Shown piece by piece: positions 16,473-25,566 of a stretch of DNA of 64,000 bases. The stretch is from the NCBI GenBank assembly GCA_035575515.1, contig DATLXU010000017.1:1-64000 (forward strand), in the 5' to 3' direction. The DNA is from DATLXU01 sp035575515. Lineage in GTDB: Bacteria; Acidobacteriota; Blastocatellia; UBA7656. Position 1 is the first letter of the stretch. Every line of letters starts with the position of its first letter. Below the pieces are notes generated by a model. That model ran no database searches. It was given only the letters and a program-made list of their open reading frames with translations, and was not told the origin of the DNA. Both the position numbers and the translations under genes were made by a program.

Positions 16473-17348
16473 TCACTGTGGCCGCGTGAAGGTGAAGACG
16501 TTCGACAACGTGCCGTCGGGGTTCTTCAACTGAAGCTGAACCGTTTGGCCGCGCTCTATGCTTTTGCCCGCTTTCTTGGCCACGAATAAGCTGAACGGAT
16601 TCTCATTATCGTTGGACGCCTTCTTCACGCGGCTGCCGTCTGTGGCTGGATTATTGCACTGGCACATGTAGAGCGTCGCGCCGTTGGCGAAGTTCTTGCC
16701 TTCGACAAAGAGTTTCTTGCCGCTCACGCTTGCGCTATCAATCTCAGGCGGCCCGCTGAATGCGACTGCCGTCGTAGTGTAAATCTGATCGCCCGTGTTG
16801 TTGCTATCGTTGTTAGCCTGGTTGCCCGCAGCGTAAAAGACTACAGGCCCTACATCTGTTGATGGCGCGGTCCAGTTGAAAGTCCACATGCAGCCGCCGG
16901 TTTGTCCCTGAAACGTGCCTGCGATGCTGTGCTCGATGTATTGCCGGTCGCCGCGCGGCCCACCCGTCAGCGTCTGAGTCAATCCGCTCACGCTCGCAAG
17001 CGTGCCAGCCGGATCGTTGCTTGTCGTTAGCGCGGTCAGTTGAAATCCCCATCGCCTGCGCGACGAATCATTGGTCATGTGCTTGACAGTTATTTGATAA
17101 GTCTGGCCCGGCTCGTAAACGCTCGGCGCTTCGACGATCAACCGGCCTGGCCCTGAGTTCACAGTTCCCGTGTGGCAACCGGAGGCTGAGCAGGTAAGCT
17201 CGCCGGGCGCGCCTGTATGCCCGTCGGGCGGGCCTGATGAAAATGCTCGCGCCGTTTGCGTCACGCGATTATCGCTCAGCAATACGGCAATAAATCCGAC
17301 AATGAAAATAATGAGACATACGAGCTTGACCTGGTCTTTTTTCAGCAT
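16473..17348 (-). CDS. Choice-of-anchor V (reeler-like) exported protein
   Basis: 291 residues from the ATG at 17348, which follows GGAGG; an upstream in-frame start at 17414 lacks such a site. The N-terminal hydrophobic segment (KLVCLIIFIVGFIAVLL) is a signal or anchor. GPPDGHTGAPGELTCSASGCH follows, the conserved opening of choice-of-anchor V/reelin-like domains, containing a CX4CH that may or may not hold haem. After an Ig-like beta domain there is an IPT/TIG-like segment (SASVSGKKLFVEGKNFANGATLY). Probably envelope-attached; role unknown. Confidence 0.75.
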   Translation of the reverse strand: MLKKDQVKLVCLIIFIVGFIAVLLSDNRVTQTARAFSSGPPDGHTGAPGELTCSASGCHTGTVNSGPGRLIVEAPSVYEPGQTYQITVKHMTNDSSRRRWGFQLTALTTSNDPAGTLASVSGLTQTLTGGPRGDRQYIEHSIAGTFQGQTGGCMWTFNWTAPSTDVGPVVFYAAGNQANNDSNNTGDQIYTTTAVAFSGPPEIDSASVSGKKLFVEGKNFANGATLYMCQCNNPATDGSRVKKASNDNENPFSLFVAKKAGKSIERGQTVQLQLKNPDGTLSNVFTFTRPQ

Positions 17349-17550
17349 GGCAACCTCCACTCCTGCGCGACCCCGACACTCAAGAGTCGGCTGAATAATC
17401 TTCATTGTGGGCACGCTAGAAACGCCGCGTCTGCGTGAGGAGCTTGCAGAAGCGGCTGCCTTAGAATCTCATCACCCAATATGGCTGAGAGTGGATACGC
17501 TAAAAAAGTACCTTCGTTACAAAGAAAAATCAACCGCGGAGAGTCCGCGG

Positions 17551-17646
17551 TCCGAAGTCATAAAGCGGAAAGCTGAAATTGGCGATGAGAACCGATTGCA
17601 AGGCGATCACGTCAGGACCGCTGACTTCGGACATCGGACTTCGGAC
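17551..17646. repeat. Inverted-repeat element, GACTTCG heptamer type
   Basis: Perfect 10-bp arms TCCGAAGTCA (17551-17560) and TGACTTCGGA (17622-17631). The right arm continues as tandem 7-mers (GACTTCG, GACATCG, GACTTCG) to 17646. It lies just upstream of glnE. The same word family recurs upstream of hflX at 30514-30604. Confidence 0.85.
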
Positions 17647-17669
17647 CATTATGTTAAATTATCTTCATA

Positions 17670-20600
17670 ATGCCTGAGCAGAGACCGAGCGACATGGAAT
17701 CTTTTATTCGCGCGCTTCCCGACCCTGTAGGCGCGCGGGCTTTTCTTGAGAGGCTCAAAAGCGGGCGGGCCATCAGCCCCGTTGATTCCGAGCGCAACCC
17801 GCTGCTCGTCGCCCGGCTGCTTACGATTGCCGCTTACAGCCCGTTCCTTGCCGAAGAGATTCTTCGCCATCCGGAGCACATCACCTGGATCAAGCAAGAA
17901 ACTGAGCGTCACTTTGACCGGGTTAAATCAACCGAGCAGTTATCAGAAGACCTTGCGCGATTCATAACGCGAATGATGGATGTCAACGACCAGACGCGGC
18001 TCGCCCGATTCAAGCGGCGCGAGCTTTTGAGAATCTATCTTCGCGATTGTCTCGGCGTGGCAACGCTTTCGGAAGTGACCGAAGAGTTGTCGAACCTTGC
18101 GGATGTGATACTCGCTCACGCGTTCACGCTCGCGCATCAGGAGATGGTCAACCATCACGGCGCGCCGCTCGTGCGTGACGAGCGCGGGCGAATCGCTCCC
18201 GCTGAATTCGCAATCGTTGCACTAGGCAAGCTCGGCTGCCGCGAGTTGAATTACGCATCCGACATTGACCTGCTCTTTCTCTACTCAGGCGAGGGCGAAA
18301 CGGCAGGCGATGGCCGCAGCCCTCATTCGGTCATAAGCAATAAAGAGTTCTTCACATCAGTCGCAAGCCGCATCGTTCAATTGATCGGAAGCAACGCAGG
18401 CGAAGGGGCAGTTTATCGGATTGACCTGCGGCTCAGGCCATACGGGCGTGACGGCGATCTCGTGTGGGAGACGAGCCGCGCGGTTGATTACTATCGCGAG
18501 AAAGCGCACAACTGGGAGCGGCAGGCGCTGCTTCGCGCGCGAGCGTCAGCCGGAAGCAGCGTGGTTGTCGCGCGCTTTCTCGACAACGTGCGCGATATTG
18601 TCTTTGCGCCTCGCGCGCTGCCGGACGCGATTCGAGAAGTCGAGCGCGCGAAAGCGAAGATTGATCGCGCGATGGCTCGTCAAACCGGCGGGTTCAACGT
18701 TAAGCTCGGTCGCGGCGGCATACGCGAAATCGAATTCATCGTTCAGGCGTTGCAGCTCCAGCACGGCGGGCGCGAGCCGTGGCTGCGCTCGGCTCAGACT
18801 CTCATTGTGCTTGCGCGATTGGCTGAGAAAGATTACTTGACGGAAACCGAACGGGCGCGGCTCTCTGCCGCATACACTTTTCTGAGAACCGTAGAGCATC
18901 GCCTGCAGATGGAGCACGGCGCGCAGACTCATCGCCTGCCTGTCAGCCGCGAGCGACTCGCGCTTCTTGCGCGGCGCTGTGGTTATAACGATGCTGATGA
19001 AGCGGCTGAAAAATTTCTCGCAGACCTCGAATCGCATACGCAGGCTGTGCAAGCAATCTACTCTCGCGTCTTTGCGCGCGGCGGCGCGGCGCAGACAGAA
19101 GCGACGGCGATGCAATCGGCAAGAGCGCAGGAAGTTGAATCAATAATTGATGATGAGATAACTCGATTAGTCAAGCACGCGGCTCTCGCGCTCGCAAAAT
19201 TGAACGAGGCTCAAATCTCGCGCGCGACCGGCGCGGCGGGCGCAACAACTCACGAAACCTCGAAGCTGGAACAAGCAATCATCGCGGCATTGCCGCTGGC
19301 GATTAATCCGTCGCGCTCGTTGCGAAACCTTTCGGCGTGGGCCGAATCGCTCGCCACCTACATGCGCGATCAGGCTCAACCAACTGAGTGGCCTTTCAGC
19401 GAAAGCAGATGGCCCGCGCTCATCGAGCGATTGATTGCAACGCTGAGCAGCCAGTACCTGTCGCACATACTCGTATCGCGGCCCGTGCTAGCCTCTGTGC
19501 TTGTCGAAAGCGGGGGGCAGGGATTTGAAAAGACTCATCGCGACACTTCGGATTTCATTCAACTGCTAGGCAAGGCGGTGGCCGTAGAGAAAACCGTTGC
19601 AGCAAAGGCAGACGCGCTGCGCCGCGCGTGGCATCGTATGGTGATTGATATTGGCAGTCGCGACATGGCAGGGGTCTTGGGTCTTGGGTCTGGGGTCCGG
19701 GTCGGAAAAGATCTTCTATTGCCTTCATCCGATCACAGCGCAGTGCGGTCTGAGTCCACTGTCGCGCTTACCCTGGCCACTGGCCCCCGACCACTGACCA
19801 TTGACCTGCGGGCAAACAATCTTGAACAAACGGCGCTGGCCGAAGCCGTGCTGCGCGTCGCTTTGGGTATCGTGCTTGAATCGCTCGGCGTTGTTGCGGC
19901 TGTAGAGAAGGCTCGGCAGCAAGTCCCGACTGAGTTGCCTTTCGCGATTCTCGCGCTTGGGCGATTGGGGCACGCGGGAATGGATTACGGGTCAGACCTC
20001 GACCTGCTCATCGTTTTCGATGACAGCGCCCGGTGGCCTCCGCCTTTAATGAGCGATGCAGCTAAGGGCGCGCTCGCGCCGTTTTCGCCGCAGGAGTTTT
20101 ACGCAAAACTCACGTCGCAGCTTGTTCACACGCTCTCTTCGATAACTCGCGAAGGATTGTTGTATCGCGTTGATTTGAGACTCAGGCCCGACGGCGCGAG
20201 CGGCGCGATTGCGAACGGCCTTGCGCCGCTGCTTGCGTACATCAACGAGCGCGCGTCCGCGTGGGAACATTCCGCTTACTTGAAAGCGCGAGAGGTCGCG
20301 GGCGATTTCGAGTTCGGCGCTCGCGCTCGTGAGTTAATAACCGAAACCGTCTTCGATGCGGCTTCGCGCAACGCATCGCTTCGGGAAGAGCTTCACGCAA
20401 TGCGAATGAAGATCGAGCGAGAGAAAGGGCGCGGCGCGCGCGCGAACATCAAGTGGGGCCGCGGCGGCATGACCGATGTTTATTTCATTACGAGATACTT
20501 GCAGCTACGCGACCGCGTTCGGTTTCCAACGGAGCGCGGCACGACCAAATTGATTCTGCATCTGGGCGAGCGCGGCTCGCTTGATCGAAAATCAACGCGG

Positions 20601-20810
20601 GCGCTGCACGAGGGCTATTCGTTCCTGAGGAGGCTCGACCACTGGATGCGCTTGTTGCTCGACAGGCCGACACCTGCGCTGCCGTCGTCTCAGATAGCTC
20701 TGAGTGAATTAGCCCGCGCGCTCGGCCATGCATCAATCGAAGGGTTCGAGCGGGCGCTTTCACATCATACTTCTGCGATACGCGAAGTTTATGGTCAGGT
20801 CTTCGGGTGA
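17670..20810 (+). CDS. glnE: Bifunctional glutamine synthetase adenylyltransferase/adenylyl-removing enzyme
   Basis: 1046 residues, about 100 longer than the E. coli enzyme. There are two nucleotidyltransferase domains. The N-terminal one (adenylyl-removing in the family) has NYASDIDLLFLYS near residue 198 and GRGGIREIEF; the C-terminal one (adenylyl-transferring) has DYGSDLDLLIVF near 776 and GRGGMTDVYF. It controls glutamine synthetase by reversible AMP attachment in response to PII. An extra segment at residues ~667-715 is encoded by heptamer-repeat DNA (19672-19807), which accounts for part of the added length. The start at 17670 has a weak ribosome site; the ATG at 17694 is an alternative. 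Confidence 0.95.
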   Translation: MPEQRPSDMESFIRALPDPVGARAFLERLKSGRAISPVDSERNPLLVARLLTIAAYSPFLAEEILRHPEHITWIKQETERHFDRVKSTEQLSEDLARFITRMMDVNDQTRLARFKRRELLRIYLRDCLGVATLSEVTEELSNLADVILAHAFTLAHQEMVNHHGAPLVRDERGRIAPAEFAIVALGKLGCRELNYASDIDLLFLYSGEGETAGDGRSPHSVISNKEFFTSVASRIVQLIGSNAGEGAVYRIDLRLRPYGRDGDLVWETSRAVDYYREKAHNWERQALLRARASAGSSVVVARFLDNVRDIVFAPRALPDAIREVERAKAKIDRAMARQTGGFNVKLGRGGIREIEFIVQALQLQHGGREPWLRSAQTLIVLARLAEKDYLTETERARLSAAYTFLRTVEHRLQMEHGAQTHRLPVSRERLALLARRCGYNDADEAAEKFLADLESHTQAVQAIYSRVFARGGAAQTEATAMQSARAQEVESIIDDEITRLVKHAALALAKLNEAQISRATGAAGATTHETSKLEQAIIAALPLAINPSRSLRNLSAWAESLATYMRDQAQPTEWPFSESRWPALIERLIATLSSQYLSHILVSRPVLASVLVESGGQGFEKTHRDTSDFIQLLGKAVAVEKTVAAKADALRRAWHRMVIDIGSRDMAGVLGLGSGVRVGKDLLLPSSDHSAVRSESTVALTLATGPRPLTIDLRANNLEQTALAEAVLRVALGIVLESLGVVAAVEKARQQVPTELPFAILALGRLGHAGMDYGSDLDLLIVFDDSARWPPPLMSDAAKGALAPFSPQEFYAKLTSQLVHTLSSITREGLLYRVDLRLRPDGASGAIANGLAPLLAYINERASAWEHSAYLKAREVAGDFEFGARARELITETVFDAASRNASLREELHAMRMKIEREKGRGARANIKWGRGGMTDVYFITRYLQLRDRVRFPTERGTTKLILHLGERGSLDRKSTRALHEGYSFLRRLDHWMRLLLDRPTPALPSSQIALSELARALGHASIEGFERALSHHTSAIREVYGQVFG
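19672..19807. repeat. Heptamer tracts inside glnE
   Basis: Tract 1 (19672-19699) is four tandem 7-mers: GGGTCTT twice, then GGGTCTG and GGGTCCG. Tract 2 (19773-19807) is five 7-mers starting CTGGCCA and ending TTGACCT. Both are in the coding frame without a stop. They encode a low-complexity, glycine- and leucine-rich stretch in the linker between the two GlnE catalytic halves. Other elements of this family lie at gene borders, so this looks like an insertion into a tolerant linker. Confidence 0.85.
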
Positions 20811-20932
20811 TCTCGCTTCCAGTTGGCGAATTGAATCTTGAGAAGGGTGTTGGCGGATACGGTAGCCGTTATTATCAATCGCGAGGCGGAATCCGCCGCT
20901 GCGATTTTCCAATCGCGCCGTTCCACAGCAAG

Positions 20933-21889
20933 ATGATTCGAGCTTATATCATCACCTCAATTCTATTATCCTGCGCGATAAACGGCGACTTGCTCGCTCG
21001 CCGCGCGACGGCGCAGGCAGATAAACCGGCGAGCGCAACTATTCAAGCTCGCCTGCGCGTTGCGATGATCGGGCTGATGAGCGGCCCGAATGCAGACGTG
21101 CAATCAACGAACGCGCGCCGAAGATTTGAAGAGGCTCTTTCGAGCGCATTCAACAACGATGCGCGAATTGCGCTGATTGATTCATCGCTTGTTCACGCTG
21201 CGATTGCAGGCATTGGCTACAATGGCTCAATCAACCTGACAAAGGACGAAGCGCGCAGAATTGGCGCGGCGATTGGGTGCGACTTTTTCATAACGGGCAA
21301 AGCCGAAACCCTGACGCGCAGCGAGCGCGAGCGCGAATCGCACTGGGAGGCTTACGTTGCCGTGATGATAGTTGACGGGCGAACGGGCGCGCTCGTCGCA
21401 TTCGATTTCGCGGCTGAAAAAGCGGTGACGCAAAATTCGGCTGTCGCTGCGTTGGTGAAAACGATTGAGGCACGCGTCGGGACTTATATTGATCGGTTGA
21501 TTGACTACCGCAAGCGCCGCGCAGAGATTCAACCTGCGGCAACCAGTGCAAGCGAGCGAATCGAAGAATTGCCCGAAGAAGGCTCGCCTCAAGCTGCGGG
21601 CTTCACTGCGCCGGAGTTTCTAAATCGCGCGAAGCCTGAATACACTGACGAGGCCGCTCGCGCAGACATCTCTGCTACAGTTGAAGCCAGAGCAGAATTT
21701 TTAGCAAGCGGCGAGGTCGGCAACGTGGAGATAATTCGATGGGCCGGGTTCGGCCTTGATGAATCAGCCGAGCGCGCCATAAGGCAATTGAAATTCAAGC
21801 CTGCGATGCGCGATGGACACGCGGTGAGCGTGCGCGCCGTTGTGCGATACAACTTTCGTCGCGTCGCCGAGCCTGCGCTTATACGGTGA
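20933..21889 (+). CDS. Exported protein with TonB C-terminal domain
   Basis: 318 residues from the ATG at 20933, chosen because the signal sequence MIRAYIITSILLSCAING starts there; the frame is open back to 20807 at the glnE stop. Residues ~40-190 look like a CsgG/curli-assembly-type domain (VAMIGLMSGPN...DARIALIDSSLV...GCDFFITGKAE). The C-terminal ~90 residues match TonB_C (RAKPEYTDEAARADISATV ... IRQLKFKPAMRDG). It has no transmembrane anchor beyond the signal, so it is not a classical TonB. It likely lies in the periplasm. Confidence 0.7.
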   Translation: MIRAYIITSILLSCAINGDLLARRATAQADKPASATIQARLRVAMIGLMSGPNADVQSTNARRRFEEALSSAFNNDARIALIDSSLVHAAIAGIGYNGSINLTKDEARRIGAAIGCDFFITGKAETLTRSERERESHWEAYVAVMIVDGRTGALVAFDFAAEKAVTQNSAVAALVKTIEARVGTYIDRLIDYRKRRAEIQPAATSASERIEELPEEGSPQAAGFTAPEFLNRAKPEYTDEAARADISATVEARAEFLASGEVGNVEIIRWAGFGLDESAERAIRQLKFKPAMRDGHAVSVRAVVRYNFRRVAEPALIR

Positions 21890-21896
21890 ACCGAAG

Positions 21897-22784
21897 ATGA
21901 GCAAGTCAGAACTGCTTGAAGCAATAGCCGGTAAAATCATTATCGCCGACGGCGCAATTGGGACTGAGCTTCAACGCGCGGGGCTTGAGCCAACTGCGTG
22001 CTGTGAAAGCTGGAACCTTGATTATCCAGAAAGAGTCGCGGCTATTCATCGCGCTTACATCGAAGCGGGCGCGAGATTAATAACAACGAATAGCTTCAGG
22101 GCGAATCGCCTTGCGCTCGCTCAGTTCGGTCTTGAGTCTCGCGTTGAAGAGATTAATCAATCAGCCGTGCGGATTGCCCGCGATGCGGCAGGCAATCGCG
22201 CGTGGGTGATGGGAAGCATCGGGCCGCTCGGTGGACTGCTCAAACCGCTTGGCGAAATATCCATCGAAGATGCATTCGGTGTTTTCATTGAGCAGGCACA
22301 CGCGCTCGTAGCGAGCGGAGTTGACGCGATAATCATCGAAACCATGACCGGCGCGCAGGAATTGAAGATAGCTGCGCGGGCGGCGCGCGAAGCCGGAGCC
22401 GCAATCGTCATTGCAAGCATGGCGTTTGATAAAGATCATCACGGTTATAAAACAATGCTTGGCGTTTCCGTCGAGCAAGCGATTCAGGCAATGGCCGAAG
22501 CAAACGCGGATGTTGTGGGCACAAACTGCGGCGCGAATATCGCGATGAGTGATTATGTTGAGATTGTTCGTCGCATGAGATTTTACACGGATAAGCCTAT
22601 AATCGCAGAGCCGAACGCGGGTCAGCCCGATATTGTCGAAGGCAAAATAGTTTACAAACAAACGCCTGAGTCAATGGAAGCGGTGATTGAAGAGTTAATC
22701 GGGGCGGGCGCAAATGTCATCGGAGGCTGTTGCGGCACAACGCCTGAACACATACGAATGTTTGGCGAGAATCTGAAGTGTTAG
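21897..22784 (+). CDS. Homocysteine S-methyltransferase family protein
   Basis: 295 residues from the ATG at 21897, seven bases after the upstream stop. The TIM-barrel methyltransferase is shown by IIADGAIGTELQRAG at the start, VVGTNCGAN (first zinc cysteine) and GGCCGTTPEHI (the paired zinc cysteines) at the end. These ligate zinc, which activates homocysteine thiolate. The domain equals the N-terminal module of MetH or stand-alone BHMT/MmuM enzymes. The methyl donor (betaine, S-methylmethionine or methylfolate via a partner) cannot be decided. Confidence 0.9.
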   Translation: MSKSELLEAIAGKIIIADGAIGTELQRAGLEPTACCESWNLDYPERVAAIHRAYIEAGARLITTNSFRANRLALAQFGLESRVEEINQSAVRIARDAAGNRAWVMGSIGPLGGLLKPLGEISIEDAFGVFIEQAHALVASGVDAIIIETMTGAQELKIAARAAREAGAAIVIASMAFDKDHHGYKTMLGVSVEQAIQAMAEANADVVGTNCGANIAMSDYVEIVRRMRFYTDKPIIAEPNAGQPDIVEGKIVYKQTPESMEAVIEELIGAGANVIGGCCGTTPEHIRMFGENLKC

Positions 22785-22813
22785 GCAACTGATGCGATGT
22801 GGGTAAACGATTC

Positions 22814-23134
22814 TCATTTATTACGTTGTTCGTACGCTGAGAAATCGTAAAGTGTGCCGCCTCTTTCTGCCACCGCCTGAATAGCTGCATCATCAACTGT
22901 GTACGCCTTACCAGAGATTCCACTGAAAACGTCGTGTTCGTATCCAATCTCCTTCCGGCCTCTCTCATAGAGAACAGCGCGGCGATCCACTCTTTGATTT
23001 TCATCAGGGTCGGGGCTTATCCAAACTATGTGATACATTTCCGCTTCGGGGCATCTCTGGATCTCGACGGCGAGCTTTCGAATAGCCGCTCGCATGCAAT
23101 CATCTTTTGACGCAAATTCGCCAATGTGGGTCAT
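22814..23134 (-). CDS. Hypothetical soluble protein
   Basis: 106 residues from the ATG at 23134 (MTHIGEFASKDDCM...). The frame is also open to a TTG at 23194, giving 126 residues. Visible features are an early FASKDDCMRAAIRKL segment and two further acidic blocks. No known family recognised. Its beginning overlaps, in another frame, a small predicted membrane ORF (23100-23252), which may be translationally coupled to it. Confidence 0.55.
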   Translation of the reverse strand: MTHIGEFASKDDCMRAAIRKLAVEIQRCPEAEMYHIVWISPDPDENQRVDRRAVLYERGRKEIGYEHDVFSGISGKAYTVDDAAIQAVAERGGTLYDFSAYEQRNK

Positions 23135-23252
23135 TACTTCGCCGTTGCAATTGTAGGCGCTCACTCCAAATATATACGAGAATTGCAAGAACAAAGCTTG
23201 CCAGAAGTGCAGACGTTATGCCGGCAAACAGCCATAAATATCCATACCCCAT
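23100..23252 (-). CDS. Possible 50-residue single-pass membrane protein
   Basis: ATG at 23252 with AGGA about eight bases upstream. The product starts MGYGYLWLFAGITSALLAS and contains one strong transmembrane segment (residues ~5-29) followed by a basic tail (SERLQLQRRSN). It overlaps the start of the gene at 22814-23134 by about 35 bases. Too short for a standard ORF filter; supported only by hydrophobicity and the ribosome site. Confidence 0.4.
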   Translation of the reverse strand: MGYGYLWLFAGITSALLASFVLAILVYIWSERLQLQRRSNDPHWRICVKR

Positions 23253-23306
23253 AATCCATTCCTACAAATAGAGCACAATAATACGAGACTTGTTTGCCAG
23301 GCTTCT

Positions 23307-24251
23307 TTAGTTCCTTCGCGCGTCGGGCTTGAGAAAATATATGATCATCACCATCGCGCTCAGGGTTGAAACGGCGAACTTGAAGTAAGGCGAGATGTGC
23401 GCGGGTGAGATGAAGCCTTCTATCAAGCCTGCAACAACGAGCATCGGCATGCAGCCCAGTATCAGCTTGATGGCCACAAGCCCGTTCGTCACCAGAGCGT
23501 CAATGCGGCGCAGATCGCCCGGCATCAAAAGAGCTTTGCCAATCATCAACCCCGCGCCTCCCGCGATGAAGATGGCCGTTAGCTCAATCACTCCGTGCGC
23601 CGATACAAAAACAGGGATCTCCCAGAACTTATAACGAACGCACAAGCCCATCACCATTCCGAAAAGCAGCCCGTTTTGAAGCAGCACAATCACAGTCCCA
23701 ATCCCAAGCAGCACGCCGCCTGCGAAAGCGAAGAATGTCACCATTATGTTGTTCGTCTGAATTGACGTTGAGGCGAGCGGGTTGGAGCTGTTCACAGCTT
23801 CAGTCCAGTTCTGATGCGCGGCTATGGATTGGCGCAGTCGCGGCGAGACGCGATCCGCGAAACCTTCGTCAATGAAGCTCATCCCGAAGGCGAAGGCCGT
23901 CGAAAACAGAAAGAGCAAAAACGACGCGAGCGTGTAGAAGAAAGTCTTTCTGAAGACGGCAGGAAACCCGTAGCGAAAGAAGTCAAGGAAGACGCCAAAG
24001 CCCGAAGACTCGCTGCGATAGATAGCCCCGTGCGCTCGCCCGACGAGGTAATTCAGGTAATTGACAAGGCGCTGGTCACGCACCTCTTCGCGCGCGATTG
24101 CCAGGTCAGCCGCCGTGCGACGGTACAATCGCCCGAACTCGCGCACCTCTTCGCCCGACAGATTCGTCAAGCGATAGCGCGACGCGCGAGCGGTCAGTTC
24201 TTCGAGCCGCTTCCACTTGGCAAGTCTCGATTGTAAAAAATCCTTAAGCAT
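23307..24251 (-). CDS. SpoIIM-family (stage II sporulation protein M-like) membrane protein
   Basis: 314 residues. A soluble N-terminal part (~95 residues, Arg-rich with RYRLTNLSGEEVREFGRLYRR) precedes five or six hydrophobic segments. The family motif is seen in FVSAHGVIELTAIFIAGGAG. In non-sporulating bacteria these proteins sit in the inner membrane and are often linked to RDD and transglutaminase-type genes; none is adjacent here. It is divergent from holB. Confidence 0.85.
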   Translation of the reverse strand: MLKDFLQSRLAKWKRLEELTARASRYRLTNLSGEEVREFGRLYRRTAADLAIAREEVRDQRLVNYLNYLVGRAHGAIYRSESSGFGVFLDFFRYGFPAVFRKTFFYTLASFLLFLFSTAFAFGMSFIDEGFADRVSPRLRQSIAAHQNWTEAVNSSNPLASTSIQTNNIMVTFFAFAGGVLLGIGTVIVLLQNGLLFGMVMGLCVRYKFWEIPVFVSAHGVIELTAIFIAGGAGLMIGKALLMPGDLRRIDALVTNGLVAIKLILGCMPMLVVAGLIEGFISPAHISPYFKFAVSTLSAMVMIIYFLKPDARRN

Positions 24252-24296
24252 CGCTCGCGCCTGCTAGGTTATCACGCTTGCAGCAAAACTGCTACA

Positions 24297-25319
24297 ATGC
24301 GGCTTATGCCATTCTCATCGCTGATAGGGAACGAACGAATAAAGAAATTGCTTCAGCGCGCGGTCGCCGAGGGGCGCATCGGGCAGAGCCTTGTAATGGC
24401 CGGGCCGCGCGGCGTCGGCAAGCATCAGTTCGCGATAGCGCTTGCGCAGGCGCTCAATTGCGAGCGGCCAGTTAATGGCGACGCATGCGGCGAGTGCTTG
24501 CAGTGTCGAAAGATCGCCGCGCGCGAACACGCCGACGTGCGCACAATCCTGCGCGAAAGCCAGGACCCGAATGTGAAGAAGGATTATAAGAGCCAGTTCA
24601 TCAAGATAGACCAGATGCGCGAGATGTCCGAGCAGGCACAGTTCCGCCCTTACGAGGGCCTCCGCCGCGTTTACATAATTGACGAAGCGGAGTGGCTGCG
24701 CGAAGAAGCCGCCAACGCAATCCTGAAAACTCTGGAAGAGCCGCCCGCAACGACTTTGATTATTCTCATAACGTCGAAGCCTTACGCGCTGCTTGAGACG
24801 ATTCGCTCGCGGTGCTTGATGTTGAGTTTCGCGCCGCTTACGGCGGATGAGCTTGAAGCGTACCTGAAGGCGAATTACAAGCGACCTGCGGAAGAGACAC
24901 GCATGCTTGCGCGGCTCGCGCGCGGCAGCATCGGTCGCGCGCTTGAGATTGATCTTGGCGAGTACCGCGAGAAGCGAGCGCGGATGATTGAGATCATCGA
25001 ATCGCTTGCCTTGAGGCGCGACACGCTGAAGCTGATGGAAGCGGCTGAGTACCTGGGCAAGAAGCTCGAAAAAAGCGAGTTTGAAAATCATCTGGACGCG
25101 CTGCTTGCGCTGCTCGCAGATTTATTCCATCTGAAGCTAGGCGAGTCGGCAGACCGCATCACGAATGCAGACGCAGCCGCGCGGCTTGAAAAAATAAGGG
25201 AGGCGATGACTCTTGAGCAGATTATTGATCTGGTCGGGCGAATCGAAGAGATTTTGCAGGGGCTTGCGCGCAACGTCAATCGCCAGCTTGCAATGGAATC
25301 GGCGCTCGTTACGGCGTGA
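24297..25319 (+). CDS. holB: DNA polymerase III subunit delta-prime
   Basis: 340 residues. The AAA+ clamp-loader fold shows Walker A-like GPRGVGKHQ, the zinc-binding CGECLQC module, VYIIDEAEWLREEAANAILKTLEEPP (Walker B region) and the SRC motif in ETIRSRCLMLSF, as in delta-prime and gamma/tau subunits. The C-terminal helices (~230-340) form the collar region. It works with DnaX and HolA to load the sliding clamp. An in-frame ATG at 24306 is an equally plausible start. Divergent from the SpoIIM-like gene. Confidence 0.9.
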   Translation: MRLMPFSSLIGNERIKKLLQRAVAEGRIGQSLVMAGPRGVGKHQFAIALAQALNCERPVNGDACGECLQCRKIAAREHADVRTILRESQDPNVKKDYKSQFIKIDQMREMSEQAQFRPYEGLRRVYIIDEAEWLREEAANAILKTLEEPPATTLIILITSKPYALLETIRSRCLMLSFAPLTADELEAYLKANYKRPAEETRMLARLARGSIGRALEIDLGEYREKRARMIEIIESLALRRDTLKLMEAAEYLGKKLEKSEFENHLDALLALLADLFHLKLGESADRITNADAAARLEKIREAMTLEQIIDLVGRIEEILQGLARNVNRQLAMESALVTA

Positions 25320-25433
25320 GAGGCAAAGGGACAGCTTCGCCTGCTTTGACGGCCTTCAATCTTTGTGTGAAATGCTCTCAGGATAGGGTTGTAAGAAATT
25401 TAGCGGCGGCTGTGTCGGCTTGGTAACTTCACG

Positions 25434-25560
25434 TTATTCTTTTCTTGGGCGCGGCACGGTTGTTTTCTCAATTAGCCAATGGTCGCCGACTTTCCTGAGC
25501 TTGTATGCTTCCGGGATCGGGCCTATATAGACGTTCCTGTCCAGAACCCGACTGCCATAT
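25434..25560 (-). pseudogene. C-terminal remnant of an unknown gene
   Basis: Minus-strand reading from about 25560 to the TAA at 25434-25436 gives about 40 residues (VLDRNVYIGPIPEAYKLRKV, then GDHWLIEKTTVPRPRKE). It has coherent codon use but no start and no upstream continuation. The reading frame is lost at about 25560, where a second remnant begins on the other strand. Family not recognised. Part of the 500-base stretch after holB that has no intact gene. Confidence 0.45.
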
Positions 25561-25566
25561 AGAATC

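Noticed and set aside
24315..25091. Minus-strand frame of 258 residues opposite holB
   Set aside because: The coding strand carries the clamp-loader motifs; the antisense product has no recognisable feature.
25443..25462. GGCACGGTTGTTTTC as a third sigma-54 promoter
   Set aside because: The -12 GC is missing and the sequence lies within a gene remnant.
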